Source of the DNA: Firmicutes bacterium UBA2116
GTDB lineage: Bacteria; Bacillota; Clostridia; Tissierellales; Sedimentibacteraceae
Length of the DNA stretch: 64,000 nt
NCBI GenBank assembly: GCA_002331025.1
Contig: DCYG01000044.1
Location: 85,871-149,870 of the forward strand
Direction: 5' to 3'
Each line of letters opens with the position of its first letter. The stretch's first letter is position 1. The notes under the pieces are model-generated. The model was not told where the DNA came from and ran no database searches. It was given only the letters and a program-made list of their open reading frames with translations. The position numbers were made by a program, and so were the translations under genes. Of the stretch, positions 1 through 8,829 are shown piece by piece.

Positions 1-928
1 CGTAGGACAAGATAAAAATTTCCTTAATGTAATTAATTATGCCAAGAAAATAGCTAACAGCCGTTCTAATATACTTATCATGGGCGAAAGCGGCACAGGA
101 AAAGAGTTGTTTGCACAATCTATTCATAATAGTTCCAATAGAGCATTAGCTCCTTTTATTGCTATAAACTGCGGTGCAATACCGATAAACCTTATAGAAG
201 CTGAACTTTTTGGCTATGAGGAAGGATCATTTACAGGAGCTAAGGCAAAAGGAAATCCGGGAAAATTTGAAATAGCAGATGGAGGAACCGTATTTCTTGA
301 TGAAATTGGAGAAATGCCCCTTGATTTACAAACAAGATTATTGAGAGTTATTGAGGAGGGTACAATCAGCAGAATCGGCAGTTCAAAAGTAAATGTTGTT
401 GATGTTCGTATAATTGCAGCCACCAATAAAAATCTGATACAGGAGGTTGAAAACGGAACGTTCAGAAAGGATTTATTCTATAGGTTGAATGTACTTCCTC
501 TTAGACTGCCCAGTCTAAGAGAAAGAAAAAATGATATAACCCTTCTTATAGAATATTTCATGGACAAGATCAGCAAAAAGCTTGACAAGAAAAAAGTACC
601 TTTTTCAAGTGAATCTATTGAAAAGTTATCTTCATATGATTGGCCGGGCAACATAAGAGAACTGGAGAATTATATTGAGCTTGCAATAAACACAGAGGAA
701 TTACCTGATATTAGCAACCTGAAAATTAACAATTACGATAATATTGATGATATTATGACACGACCATCATCAATTAATTTATGCAGCTTAAGGGATTTAG
801 AAAAGCAACATATTATTAACGTATTGAAAACCACAAACAATAACATAACCCAAGCAGCAAATATTTTAGCTGTTGGCAGAAATACATTATATAGAAAGAT
901 GAAAGAATACGAAATAACCGTTCCATAA
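1..928 (+). CDS. Sigma-54-dependent transcriptional activator (5' end outside window)
   Basis: Partial gene: the frame is open from base 2, so the N-terminal sensor part lies upstream of the window. What remains is the AAA+ central domain and DNA-binding tail of an NtrC/NifA-type enhancer-binding protein. Visible motifs are Walker A GESGTGKE, the sigma-54 contact loop as GSFTGA (consensus GAFTGA), Walker B in VFLDEIGEMP and an Arg-rich RKDLFYRLNV segment. The C-terminus is a Fis-type helix-turn-helix (NITQAANILAVGRNTLYRKM). These proteins hydrolyse ATP to open sigma-54 promoter complexes. A matching -24/-12 promoter lies about 120 bp downstream, ahead of the aldehyde oxidoreductase gene, so that operon is the probable target. 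The signal sensed cannot be judged without the N-terminus. Confidence 0.93.
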   Translation, partial: VGQDKNFLNVINYAKKIANSRSNILIMGESGTGKELFAQSIHNSSNRALAPFIAINCGAIPINLIEAELFGYEEGSFTGAKAKGNPGKFEIADGGTVFLDEIGEMPLDLQTRLLRVIEEGTISRIGSSKVNVVDVRIIAATNKNLIQEVENGTFRKDLFYRLNVLPLRLPSLRERKNDITLLIEYFMDKISKKLDKKKVPFSSESIEKLSSYDWPGNIRELENYIELAINTEELPDISNLKINNYDNIDDIMTRPSSINLCSLRDLEKQHIINVLKTTNNNITQAANILAVGRNTLYRKMKEYEITVP

Positions 929-929
929 A

Positions 930-955
930 GGTGCACTGTTTCAAAACAGAACACC
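930..955. promoter_or_regulatory. Interrupted palindrome, candidate activator binding site
   Basis: GGTG-CA-CTGTTT-CA-AAACAG-AA-CACC is symmetric about its centre except for one 2-bp step. It starts just after the activator stop codon and lies roughly 100 bp upstream of the -24 element. That is a usual place for an enhancer site of a sigma-54 activator; a hairpin in the mRNA is the alternative. Confidence 0.35.
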
Positions 956-962
956 ATAACGC

Positions 963-997
963 AATAGCCTTGTTCCAATTTGGAACAAGGCTATTTT
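963..997. promoter_or_regulatory. Perfect 14-bp inverted repeat (terminator of the activator gene and/or enhancer site)
   Basis: Arms AATAGCCTTGTTCC and GGAACAAGGCTATT are separated by 5 nt and followed by a short TT run. It could end the activator transcript. Its core GTTCC-N5-GGAAC lies about 70 bp upstream of the -24 box, so it may instead, or also, be bound by the activator. Confidence 0.5.
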
Positions 998-1048
998 GAT
1001 GAACATAGTTATGCGACTAATACCAAGTGTTCTATTTAATAAAATTAA

Positions 1049-1065
1049 TTGGAATGCATCTTGCA
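1049..1065 (+). promoter_or_regulatory. Sigma-54 (-24/-12) promoter
   Basis: TTGGAATG-CATC-TTGCA keeps the invariant GG (1051-1052) and GC (1063-1064) with exactly ten bases between them. Transcription would start near 1075, just before the ribosome binding site AAAGGAGG (1082-1089) and the ATG at 1095. The gene upstream encodes a sigma-54 activator, which strongly supports the call. Confidence 0.72.
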
Positions 1066-1094
1066 TATATGTAGTTAAATTAAAGGAGGTACAT

Positions 1095-2909
1095 ATGAAC
1101 AATTATTTTGGATATCAGGGAGTTATACTCAGGGTCAATTTAAGCGACGGCAAGATAAGTAAAGAACCACTTAATTTAGAAGATGGAATGAAGTTTATCG
1201 GCGGAAGGGGTTTAGGAACTAAAATATTATTTGATGAAGTAGATCCTAAGGTTGATCCCCTAAGCATTGATAATAAGGTTATATTCGCTACAGGTCCGCT
1301 ATCCGGAACAGCTACTCCCACAGGCGGCAGATACATGGTCATTACAAAATCTCCTCTTACAGGTACTGTTGCATCTTCAAACTCAGGAGGATTTTGGGGA
1401 GCTGAGCTAAAGCTTGCAGGATATGATGCCGTAATAATCGAAGGGAAATCCGAAAAACCTGTTTATCTCAATATAGCTGATGATATTGTAACCCTTGAAG
1501 ACGCATCTGATATATGGGGTAAATTAGTAGATGAAACTACTACTACATTGGAAAATATCCACGGAGAAAAGGCGAGAATTGCAACTATCGGACCTGCAGG
1601 TGAAAAACTATCAAGGATATCGGGCGTTATGAACGAAAGAGGCCGTGCTGCAGGCAGATCAGGAGTCGGTGCGGTTTTAGGTTCTAAAAACTTTAAAGCT
1701 ATTGTTGTTCGCGGAACCAATAAAGTAAATATAAAAGAACCCGACAAGTTAAAAGGTGCTTTTTCAAGCAGTATGACTAAAATCAGAGAAAATGGTGTTA
1801 CCGGTCAAGGATTACCGGCTTACGGAACAGCCGTACTTGTAAATATAATCAACGAACATGGTGCTCTGCCTACAAATAATTTCCAAGAGTCGCACTTTGA
1901 TCTTGCTGAAGCAATAAGCGGCGAAACTCTTGCTGAAAAATACTTAAAGAAAAAAGACCCATGTTACAGATGTCCAATAGGCTGCGGAAGATACTGCGAA
2001 GCTGATTATGCTAAGGGCGCGGGACCGGAATATGAAACAATCTGGGGTTATGGCTCAAACTGTGGCGTGTCTGACTTAGGCGCTATAATAAAGGCGAACT
2101 ATTGGTGCAATGAATACGGATTAGATACTATATCTGCCTCTACAACTATTGCAGCGGCAATGGAGCTATACCAGAAGGGATATATCAAAAAAGAAGATTT
2201 AGATGGCGGTCCCGAATTAGTCTGGGGTAATGCAGATGCTATAATTGAATGGACTAAAAGAATGGGAGAAGGAAATGGTCTCGGAGCTTTAATGGCAGAG
2301 GGCTCTTATAGGCTATGCGAAAGCTATGGGGTTCCCGAGCTTTCTATGAGTGTTAAGAAGCAAGAAATGCCTGCATACGATCCAAGGGGTATTCAAGGAA
2401 TAGGATTAAACTATGCTACTTCCAACAGGGGTGGATGCCACGTAAGAGGTTATATGATTTCACCTGAAATATTAGGACTTCCACAGCCATTAGATAGATT
2501 TGCTACGGAAGGAAAGGCAGAATGGACAAAAATATTCCAGGATTTTACTGCAGCAATTGACTCAGTCGGACTTTGCCTGTTTACTTCTTTTGCATTAGGA
2601 GCAGACGACTATGCTGATTTATATAATGCCGTATGCGGAACAACCCTAAGCGGAAATGATTTTATCGAGCACGGTGAAAGAGTATGGAACTTAGAAAGGT
2701 TATTTAATTTAAAAGCAGGAATAGATCCTTCTCAAGACACTTTACCTAAGAGGTTACTTGAAGATCCCATATCAAGCGGTCCTTCGAAGGGTTGGTTAAA
2801 CAAATTGAACGAAACATTGCCTTTATATTATAAAGCGAGAGGATGGACCGAAAACGGCCTTCCTACCTATGAAAAGCTTGAATCCTTAGGTATAAAAGAA
2901 TATAAATAG
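1095..2909 (+). CDS. Tungsten/molybdenum aldehyde:ferredoxin oxidoreductase (AOR family)
   Basis: A 604-residue cytoplasmic enzyme that oxidises aldehydes to carboxylic acids with ferredoxin, using a bis-pterin W/Mo cofactor and one [4Fe-4S] cluster. The start at 1095 is chosen because AAAGGAGG precedes it; an in-frame TTG at 996 lies upstream of the promoter. The N-terminal pterin-binding part is recognisable (GGRGLGTKILFDE, then the PLTGT and SNSGGFWGAELK segments). Cluster ligands are C290-x2-C293-x3-C297 and C494, the same spacing as in the Pyrococcus furiosus enzyme. It is followed by a MoaD-like gene, a common AOR neighbour. The likely role is reversible interconversion of amino-acid-derived aldehydes and acids under sigma-54 control; the substrate is not readable from sequence. 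Confidence 0.95.
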   Translation: MNNYFGYQGVILRVNLSDGKISKEPLNLEDGMKFIGGRGLGTKILFDEVDPKVDPLSIDNKVIFATGPLSGTATPTGGRYMVITKSPLTGTVASSNSGGFWGAELKLAGYDAVIIEGKSEKPVYLNIADDIVTLEDASDIWGKLVDETTTTLENIHGEKARIATIGPAGEKLSRISGVMNERGRAAGRSGVGAVLGSKNFKAIVVRGTNKVNIKEPDKLKGAFSSSMTKIRENGVTGQGLPAYGTAVLVNIINEHGALPTNNFQESHFDLAEAISGETLAEKYLKKKDPCYRCPIGCGRYCEADYAKGAGPEYETIWGYGSNCGVSDLGAIIKANYWCNEYGLDTISASTTIAAAMELYQKGYIKKEDLDGGPELVWGNADAIIEWTKRMGEGNGLGALMAEGSYRLCESYGVPELSMSVKKQEMPAYDPRGIQGIGLNYATSNRGGCHVRGYMISPEILGLPQPLDRFATEGKAEWTKIFQDFTAAIDSVGLCLFTSFALGADDYADLYNAVCGTTLSGNDFIEHGERVWNLERLFNLKAGIDPSQDTLPKRLLEDPISSGPSKGWLNKLNETLPLYYKARGWTENGLPTYEKLESLGIKEYK

Positions 2910-2921
2910 TCAGGAGTGCAA

Positions 2922-3146
2922 ATGAAGGTTACAATAAAGCTTTTTGCAACACTTCGTACAGGCAGAGGTAAAATATTAAAAAAAGAGTATCACGAAGGAA
3001 CAATAATTAGAGATATAATTAAAGATTTAAACATTTACGAAAAAGATGTTGCAATTCTTCTGAAAAATGGTATAAGTACCAAAATGGATAATGAGCCCGC
3101 AGATGGTGATACTTTATCTATATTTCCACCAATAGGCGGAGGGTAA
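2922..3146 (+). CDS. MoaD/ThiS-family sulfur carrier protein
   Basis: A 74-residue beta-grasp protein ending in PPIGGG, the C-terminal di-glycine tail that is adenylated and thiocarboxylated to deliver sulfur. ATG 2922 is preferred over GTG 2916 because AGGAG (2912-2916) sits at proper spacing from the ATG and the GTG is part of that site. It begins 12 bp after the AOR stop, in the same transcript. By position it probably supplies dithiolene sulfur for the pterin cofactor of the AOR enzyme. Stand-alone MoaD-like proteins next to AOR genes are frequent; no MoaE partner is in this window. Confidence 0.85.
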   Translation: MKVTIKLFATLRTGRGKILKKEYHEGTIIRDIIKDLNIYEKDVAILLKNGISTKMDNEPADGDTLSIFPPIGGG

Positions 3147-3154
3147 GATATATT

Positions 3155-3195
3155 AAGGCGGTTATTGAAAAATATTTTCAATAACCGCCTTTTTT
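3155..3195 (+). terminator. Rho-independent terminator of the AOR operon
   Basis: A 17-bp perfect stem (AAGGCGGTTATTGAAAA with its complement) around a 3-nt loop, followed by TTTTTT. Confidence 0.95.
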
Positions 3196-3463
3196 ATACA
3201 CTTAAGACATATTTTGCTTCGCTAGCTATAGAGTTATCTTTTCTAAAACATAACGATATTTATTTATAATTCCATTTTTAGTTTCGAAAATAAAGATTTA
3301 GCCAAAAACAAAAGTTTTTAATTACATTTAGTTTGTATTTTTACAATATGTATTTATACAGTTGCTTAAATCGATAAATTGATGTATTATAGTATGTGTT
3401 AAGTTTATAATAATAACTAAACGTTATGTAATTAACAATATATATAATAAAGGAGTATAACTA
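3196..3463 (+). promoter_or_regulatory. AT-rich intergenic region with pruA promoter
   Basis: No gene or repeat seen. TTGCTT (3362-3367), a 17-bp spacer and TATTAT (3385-3390) form a sigma-A-type promoter, with a leader of about 65 nt and AAAGGAG (3450-3456) before the ATG at 3464. Confidence 0.6.
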
Positions 3464-5059
3464 ATGAATAATAGTGTAATTAATAAAATCAATTTTGTTA
3501 ATGAACCTGTGTTGAAATATGATATAGGCAGTCCGGAAAGAATTGAGCTTGAAAAAGAGTTAAAAGCTATGAAAACATCTTTTGTAGACATTCCTGTCAT
3601 AATAGGCGGAAAAGAAATACGAACAGGAAATAAGGGAGCCTGCATACTCCCTCACAATAAGAGTGTAGTAATCGGAGAATTCCACAAGGCTTCAAAAAAA
3701 GAAGTTGGGATGGCGGTTGAAGAAGCTTTAAAAGCTAAAAAAGGGTGGGAGAAAATGGACTGGCAGTCGAGAGCGGCAATTTTTTTAAGAGCTGCTGAAC
3801 TATTATCAGGTCCCTGGAGAGCAAAGTTCAATGCTGCAACCATGCTTATTCAAAGTAAAACATATAAGCAGGCAGAAATTGATTCGGCATGTGAATTAGC
3901 CGATTTCTTCAGATATAATGCATCCTGTTTACCTCAAATTTATGCCGAGCAGCCAATTTCTCCTGATAAAGTATGGAACAAGATGGAATACAGACCTCTT
4001 GAAGGTTTTGTATATGCGGTTACTCCCTTTAACTTTACCGCAATAGCAGGTAATTTGCCATGTGCACCGGCAATGACAGGCAATGTTGTTGTATGGAAGC
4101 CGGCTTCGGTTGCCGTCTACACAGCCTATATAATCTATCAATTGCTTAAGGAAGCAGGACTACCTGACGGAGTAATTAATTTTGTACCCGGCAATGCGGA
4201 TGAAATCAGCGATGTAGTATTAAAAAATGAGCATTTAAGCGGAATACATTTTACAGGCTCAACAAAAGTATTCCATAATATGTGGACTGCAGTCGGTAAT
4301 AATATATCAAATTATAGGAGTTTTCCAAGAATAGTTGGAGAAACAGGGGGAAAAGATTTTATAGTTGTTCACAATTCTGCCAATATACACTCTGCTTCAC
4401 GCGGAATTATTGATGGAGCATTTGAATATCAGGGACAAAAATGCTCTGCTGCTTCTCGTGTATATGTAGCAAAAAGTATATGGCCAAGCATAAAAGAAAT
4501 AATAATAGAAAAAGCCGCCGATATAAAAGTAGGCGATGTTGAAGAAATAGATACATTTATGGGTGCCGTAATAGATCAAAAATCATTTAACAATATAAAA
4601 AGTTATATTGATTATGCAAAGAATTCCGATGAAGCAGAAATCTTATTTGGCGGAAGTTACGATGACAGTAAAGGTTATTTTGTAGATCCTACAATAATAT
4701 TAACGAAAAATCCGCATTTTAAAACTATGAAAGAGGAAATCTTCGGACCTGTGTTGACAATTTATGTTTATGATGATGATAAATTTGAAGAAACGCTTGA
4801 TTTAGTTGACAGAACAACAAATTACGGCTTGACCGGTGCAATATTTGCAAAAGACAGATACGCAATAAATGCAGCCGAAGAAAAATTAATCAATGCAGCC
4901 GGAAACTTCTACATCAATGACAGGCCAACAGGTGCAGTTGTGGGACAGCAGCCCTTCGGAGGTGCAAGACAATCAGGAACCAACGACAAAGCCGGCTCAA
5001 AAATTAATCTTATGCGCTGGATAAGCCCAAGGGTTGTAAAAGAAACCTTAGGTAACTAA
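3464..5059 (+). CDS. pruA: 1-pyrroline-5-carboxylate (glutamate semialdehyde) dehydrogenase
   Basis: A 531-residue aldehyde dehydrogenase that oxidises glutamate-5-semialdehyde/P5C to glutamate with NAD+, the last step of proline and arginine/ornithine catabolism. The catalytic cysteine is in QGQKCSA (C327) and the general-base glutamate in VGETGGKDF (E293). The substrate-pocket region near IHFTGST and the C-terminal PFGGARQSGTNDKAG loop are typical of the P5CDH subfamily. Length fits the stand-alone bacterial enzyme, with no fused proline dehydrogenase domain. It is monocistronic, between its own promoter and a terminator. In the reverse direction it could serve glutamate use, but oxidation is the usual role. 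Confidence 0.92.
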   Translation: MNNSVINKINFVNEPVLKYDIGSPERIELEKELKAMKTSFVDIPVIIGGKEIRTGNKGACILPHNKSVVIGEFHKASKKEVGMAVEEALKAKKGWEKMDWQSRAAIFLRAAELLSGPWRAKFNAATMLIQSKTYKQAEIDSACELADFFRYNASCLPQIYAEQPISPDKVWNKMEYRPLEGFVYAVTPFNFTAIAGNLPCAPAMTGNVVVWKPASVAVYTAYIIYQLLKEAGLPDGVINFVPGNADEISDVVLKNEHLSGIHFTGSTKVFHNMWTAVGNNISNYRSFPRIVGETGGKDFIVVHNSANIHSASRGIIDGAFEYQGQKCSAASRVYVAKSIWPSIKEIIIEKAADIKVGDVEEIDTFMGAVIDQKSFNNIKSYIDYAKNSDEAEILFGGSYDDSKGYFVDPTIILTKNPHFKTMKEEIFGPVLTIYVYDDDKFEETLDLVDRTTNYGLTGAIFAKDRYAINAAEEKLINAAGNFYINDRPTGAVVGQQPFGGARQSGTNDKAGSKINLMRWISPRVVKETLGN

Positions 5060-5078
5060 ATAACTTTTTGTAACAAAC

Positions 5079-5113
5079 AACAGCAGAATTTTAAAGATTT
5101 CTGCTGTTTCTTT
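5079..5113 (+). terminator. Terminator after pruA
   Basis: AACAGCAGAA and TTCTGCTGTT form a 10-bp stem with an A/T-rich loop, followed by TCTTT. Confidence 0.85.
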
Positions 5114-5201
5114 ATCTGAAAAGTTGTTGTAAATACATTTGATTGTATGTTTTGTTTATTATTTTGTTAATTCATTTGTTAAATGTAAATTGTAAAAAAG
5201 C

Positions 5202-5230
5202 TTGTGCAAACGTATTTCTTATTGTATAAT
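5202..5230 (+). promoter_or_regulatory. Promoter of tnaA
   Basis: TTGTGC (5202-5207), a 17-bp spacer and a perfect TATAAT (5225-5230). The leader of about 50 nt is too short for a TnaC-like leader peptide, and none is seen. Confidence 0.7.
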
Positions 5231-5288
5231 TATTATGCGCACGGACCGCTATTCGAAAGAAGACCGGGGTGTTTTTAGGAGGAAAAAA

Positions 5289-6683
5289 ATGAGAGTTAAA
5301 TATGTTCCTGAACCATTTAGAATTAAAATGGTAGAAACAATTAAAATGACAACTCGCGAAGAAAGAGAACAAAAAATCAAGGATGCGCACTACAACGTAT
5401 TCAATCTCAGAGGAGAGGATGTATACATCGATCTTCTGACAGATTCCGGCACAAATGCCATGAGTTCAGAGCAATGGGCAGGAATTATGCTCGGAGATGA
5501 AGCTTATGCAGGCGCAAAAAGCTACTATCGTCTTCTTGAAACGGCAAAAGAGATATTTGAATACAGCTACATCCAACCTGTACATCAAGGTAGAGCTGCA
5601 GAAAAGGTTTTATTCCCTACATTTCTTCACAAAGGACAGTTTGCTATTTCAAACATGTTTTTTGATACTACACGCGCTCACGTTGAATTGGCAGGCGCAC
5701 GCTGCATAGACTGTGTAGTGGAAGAAGCAAAGAACCCTGAGAAACGCGCAAAATTTAAAGGAAACATGGATGTTGTAAAATTAGAGGAATTAATTCAGGA
5801 GCACGGCGCTGAAAATATTGGTCTGATTGTTATGACGATAACCAACAATTCAGCAGGCGGACAACCTGTATCAATGCAAAACATGAAGGATGTTTCTGCT
5901 ATTTGTAAAAAATACAATATCCCTCTTGATATTGATGCTGCAAGATACGCAGAAAATGCATACTTTATTAAACGTGACGAAGAAGGATACGAAAACACAT
6001 CTATAAGAGAAATAATTCGTGAAATGTTCTCTTATGCAGACATGTTCTCAATGTCATCCAAAAAAGACGGAATCGTTAATATGGGTGGTATGATAGGTAT
6101 AAAGGATGATAAGAAATTCGAAGATACTATCTTGAAAGTAAAAGCAAACTGTATCAGTTTTGAAGGATTTACCTCTTACGGCGGATTAAACGGACGTGAT
6201 TTAGAGGCGCTTGCAATAGGCTTAAACGAAGCTCTTGAGGAAGATTATCTGAAATATCGTATCGGTCAGATGGAATACCTTGCAGGACTCCTGGATGAAG
6301 CAGGAATTGCATATCAGGCACCTGTAGGCGGTCACGGACTGTTTATAGATGCAAAGAAAATGCTTCCGCACATACCATACAATGAATTTCCGGCTCAAAC
6401 ATTAGCTTTGGAGCTATACAAGGAAGCAGGCATAAGATCATGTGATATAGGCTCTTACATGCTTGGAAACGACCCTGATACAGGTGAACAGCTAAAATCA
6501 GAATTCGAGTTTACACGTCTGGCAATTCCGAGAAGAGTATACACTCAGGCACACCTGGACGTTATTGCCGATGCTCTGATTGCTATTAAGGAAAGAGCTC
6601 ATGAAATTAAACGCGGTTACAAGATCATCTGGGAACCTCCTATATTGAGACATTTCCAGGCACATTTGGAACCAATAAAATAA
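5289..6683 (+). CDS. tnaA: Tryptophanase (beta-eliminating PLP lyase)
   Basis: 464 residues. Start 5289 follows AGGAGGAAAAAA; an open frame runs upstream to 5202 but overlaps the promoter. PLP-dependent enzyme cleaving tryptophan to indole, pyruvate and ammonia. The PLP lysine is in SMSSKKDG (second lysine, K259), and the N-terminal [10 protein letters not shown] segment is typical. Tryptophanase and tyrosine phenol-lyase are close relatives. The arginine that reads the tyrosine phenol ring in TPL (RSMERG motif) is here isoleucine ([11 protein letters not shown]), which matches tryptophanase. One oddity: the THQGR motif of both characterised families reads VHQGR here. Convergent with asnB across a shared hairpin. 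Confidence 0.85.
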   Translation: MRVKYVPEPFRIKMVETIKMTTREEREQKIKDAHYNVFNLRGEDVYIDLLTDSGTNAMSSEQWAGIMLGDEAYAGAKSYYRLLETAKEIFEYSYIQPVHQGRAAEKVLFPTFLHKGQFAISNMFFDTTRAHVELAGARCIDCVVEEAKNPEKRAKFKGNMDVVKLEELIQEHGAENIGLIVMTITNNSAGGQPVSMQNMKDVSAICKKYNIPLDIDAARYAENAYFIKRDEEGYENTSIREIIREMFSYADMFSMSSKKDGIVNMGGMIGIKDDKKFEDTILKVKANCISFEGFTSYGGLNGRDLEALAIGLNEALEEDYLKYRIGQMEYLAGLLDEAGIAYQAPVGGHGLFIDAKKMLPHIPYNEFPAQTLALELYKEAGIRSCDIGSYMLGNDPDTGEQLKSEFEFTRLAIPRRVYTQAHLDVIADALIAIKERAHEIKRGYKIIWEPPILRHFQAHLEPIK

Positions 6684-6698
6684 ACTTATAAAAATCGG

Positions 6699-6723
6699 GC
6701 TGCAGCAATATGCTGCAGCTTTT
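6699..6723. terminator. Bidirectional terminator between tnaA and asnB
   Basis: A 9-bp GCTGCAGCA stem with a 3-nt loop, followed by TTTT on the plus strand; on the minus strand a T-run follows after five bases. Confidence 0.85.
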
Positions 6724-8568
6724 CTAAAGTTCAATTTTAACTTTATATTCATCCATCCATGTATTAATCTGTATAAAGTAAGCAATCAGCTGCGGTCCTG
6801 TCATTAATTGTCCATACCATGGTTTTTTAAACGATTTACCACCGGTATTTACTATTTCATTAACTTTCTTGTCATTTATCAGCTGGTGAATCGGAGAATT
6901 CTTATCAGAAAGAATTTCTTTCATCCACTTTTGAACAGCTTCTGTATAATCCATATGATGAGTTTTTGGATACGGGCTTTTTTTCCTTTCAATTATATCA
7001 TCAGGTAATATACCTCTGAGGGCTTCCCTCAATATTCCCTTTTCCCTTCCGTTATAGAATTTAAATTTATTGGGAATATTATAAGAATACTCTACTATCC
7101 TATAATCCGCAAAAGGCACCCTGACCTCAAGACTATTGTACATACTCATTCTGTCTTTCCTGTTAAGCAAAGTCATCATAAACCATTTAATATTTAAATA
7201 AAACAACTCCCTCATCCTTGCTTCTTCTTTGGATTCGCCTGTCAGTTTTGGAACCTTTTTGATTGTATCATTGTATCTTTGAGCCACGTATTCTTCTAAT
7301 GGTAATTTAATGAATTCTTTATTAATTATTTCATTGCGCTCTTTTGATGATTTAGACCACGGGAAAGTATCAGCATTAATATCTTCGGGACGTGTAAACC
7401 AAGGATAACCTCCGAATATCTCATCAGCACATTCTCCGGATAAAGCTACCGTCGAATTTTTCCTGATTTCTTTGCAAAATAAAAGCAATGACGAATCAAT
7501 GTCTGCCATTCCGGGTAAATCATTTGCCAAAACAGCATCTTTTAATGCTTCAACTAATTTTATATTGTCCAATATGACTGTATGATGATTGCTTCCTATA
7601 AATTCAGACATCCTTTCTGCCCAGACTTGGTCTGAATCAGGCTGGAAAAGATTCGTTTGAAAATATTTATCATTATCTTTATAATCTATTGAAAATGTAT
7701 CAAGTGTTTCTCTTCCTCTATTTTTATAATAATTTGAGGCAATTGCGGATATCGCACTGGAGTCTAATCCTCCTGAAAGAAATGTGCACAAATGTACATC
7801 AGATACCAATTGTCTTTCTACAGCATCAACAAGTAAATTTCTTGTAGTCTCAATAGTGGATCGGATATTTTCTTCATGGGGTTTTGCTTCCAATCTCCAA
7901 TATTCATGAATTCTTGGAGTATTATCTTTGTAAATTAAATAATGTGCCGGAGCAATTTCTTTTATGTCTTTGAATACACCATTACCGAGAGTTCTTGCAG
8001 GTCCAAGTCCGAATATTTCCATGATGCCCTCTTCGTCTATTACAGGTTCTACTAACGGATTAGCCAACAATGCTTTTATTTGAGATCCAAATATCAAATT
8101 ATTATTTTTAATACTGTAAAATAACGGCTTTACTCCAAGAGGATCTCTCGCCAAAAATAATGTTTTTTCATTTTCATCCCAAACTCCAAAAGCATATATA
8201 CCATTTATATGATGTACACAATCCGGACCCCATTCAATAAATGAAACTAACAAAACTTCTGTATCTGAATAAGAATTAAACTTATGTCCTTTTAATTTAA
8301 GCTCATCTCTGACCTCATCCGTATTATAAAGTTCACCATTATATACCATTACATAGTGTCTTTCTCCGGCCTTACGTTCCATAGGCTGTTTTCCGCCCTC
8401 AGGATCTACAATAGTTAAACGTCTGTGGCCAAACAAAACATTTTCAGATTTAAAGTATCCAAAATCATCAGGGCCTCTGTCTTTAAGTGTTTCTGTCATT
8501 TTTTCCATGACATTTATTTCATCCGAAAAACTAATATTTGCATTTACCCATCCTGCAATTCCGCACAT
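6724..8568 (-). CDS. asnB: Asparagine synthase (glutamine-hydrolysing)
   Basis: A 614-residue two-domain enzyme making asparagine from aspartate, ATP and glutamine. It begins MCGIAGW, so Cys2 becomes the N-terminal nucleophile of the class-II glutamine amidotransferase domain (about 1-210). The synthetase domain follows, with the ATP-pyrophosphatase loop SGGLDSSA near residue 265 and the SGECADEIFGGY motif. GTAGGAGG lies 7 nt upstream of the ATG. Length is usual for AsnB. It forms a single-gene unit, convergent with tnaA. A role in amidating cell-envelope precursors, known for some Firmicute AsnB paralogues, cannot be excluded. Confidence 0.93.
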   Translation of the reverse strand: MCGIAGWVNANISFSDEINVMEKMTETLKDRGPDDFGYFKSENVLFGHRRLTIVDPEGGKQPMERKAGERHYVMVYNGELYNTDEVRDELKLKGHKFNSYSDTEVLLVSFIEWGPDCVHHINGIYAFGVWDENEKTLFLARDPLGVKPLFYSIKNNNLIFGSQIKALLANPLVEPVIDEEGIMEIFGLGPARTLGNGVFKDIKEIAPAHYLIYKDNTPRIHEYWRLEAKPHEENIRSTIETTRNLLVDAVERQLVSDVHLCTFLSGGLDSSAISAIASNYYKNRGRETLDTFSIDYKDNDKYFQTNLFQPDSDQVWAERMSEFIGSNHHTVILDNIKLVEALKDAVLANDLPGMADIDSSLLLFCKEIRKNSTVALSGECADEIFGGYPWFTRPEDINADTFPWSKSSKERNEIINKEFIKLPLEEYVAQRYNDTIKKVPKLTGESKEEARMRELFYLNIKWFMMTLLNRKDRMSMYNSLEVRVPFADYRIVEYSYNIPNKFKFYNGREKGILREALRGILPDDIIERKKSPYPKTHHMDYTEAVQKWMKEILSDKNSPIHQLINDKKVNEIVNTGGKSFKKPWYGQLMTGPQLIAYFIQINTWMDEYKVKIEL

Positions 8569-8646
8569 CTGTTTTCCTCCTACTTTTAATTAAATAAAAA
8601 TATTTTATGTGAAAAATGATTAATTGTGCTGAATTTTCCGTAATGA

Positions 8647-8800
8647 CCTCGCTTAGCCCGAGGATTTATGATTTGATTAATCTTTTTTGTTACTTCTCTT
8701 CACAATAAAATACAGTATTCATATTATATAATACATATATCATACCATCGCCTCGGCAATGCAAGCGAGCTTGCGCTGCACTCGACTCAGGTATGATATA
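8647..8800. repeat. Nested inverted repeats in the asnB/peroxiredoxin intergenic region
   Basis: A 65-bp imperfect inverted repeat has outer arms TATATCATACC (8736-8746) and GGTATGATATA (8790-8800) and an inner GCAAGC-GA-GCTTGC (8761-8774), all roughly concentric. It is more GC-rich inside than the flanks. A smaller CCTCG/CGAGG hairpin sits at 8647-8663. The right outer arm forms the extended -10 (TGATATAAT, 8794-8802) of the peroxiredoxin gene, so the element could be a regulator site or a small palindromic repeat. Confidence 0.5.
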
Positions 8801-8829
8801 ATGTTATCAGAAATACAGGAGGATTTTAT

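Noticed and set aside
996..1094. Upstream TTG/ATG starts for the AOR gene
   Set aside because: They lie before or within the -24/-12 promoter and have no ribosome binding site, whereas ATG 1095 follows AAAGGAGG.
5230..5288. TnaC-like leader peptide for tnaA
   Set aside because: The leader from the TATAAT promoter to the ATG is only about 50 nt and contains no credible short ORF with a Trp codon.
5289..6683. Tyrosine phenol-lyase
   Set aside because: The phenol-recognising arginine of TPL (RSMERG) is isoleucine here, and the [15 protein letters not shown] segment follows tryptophanase.
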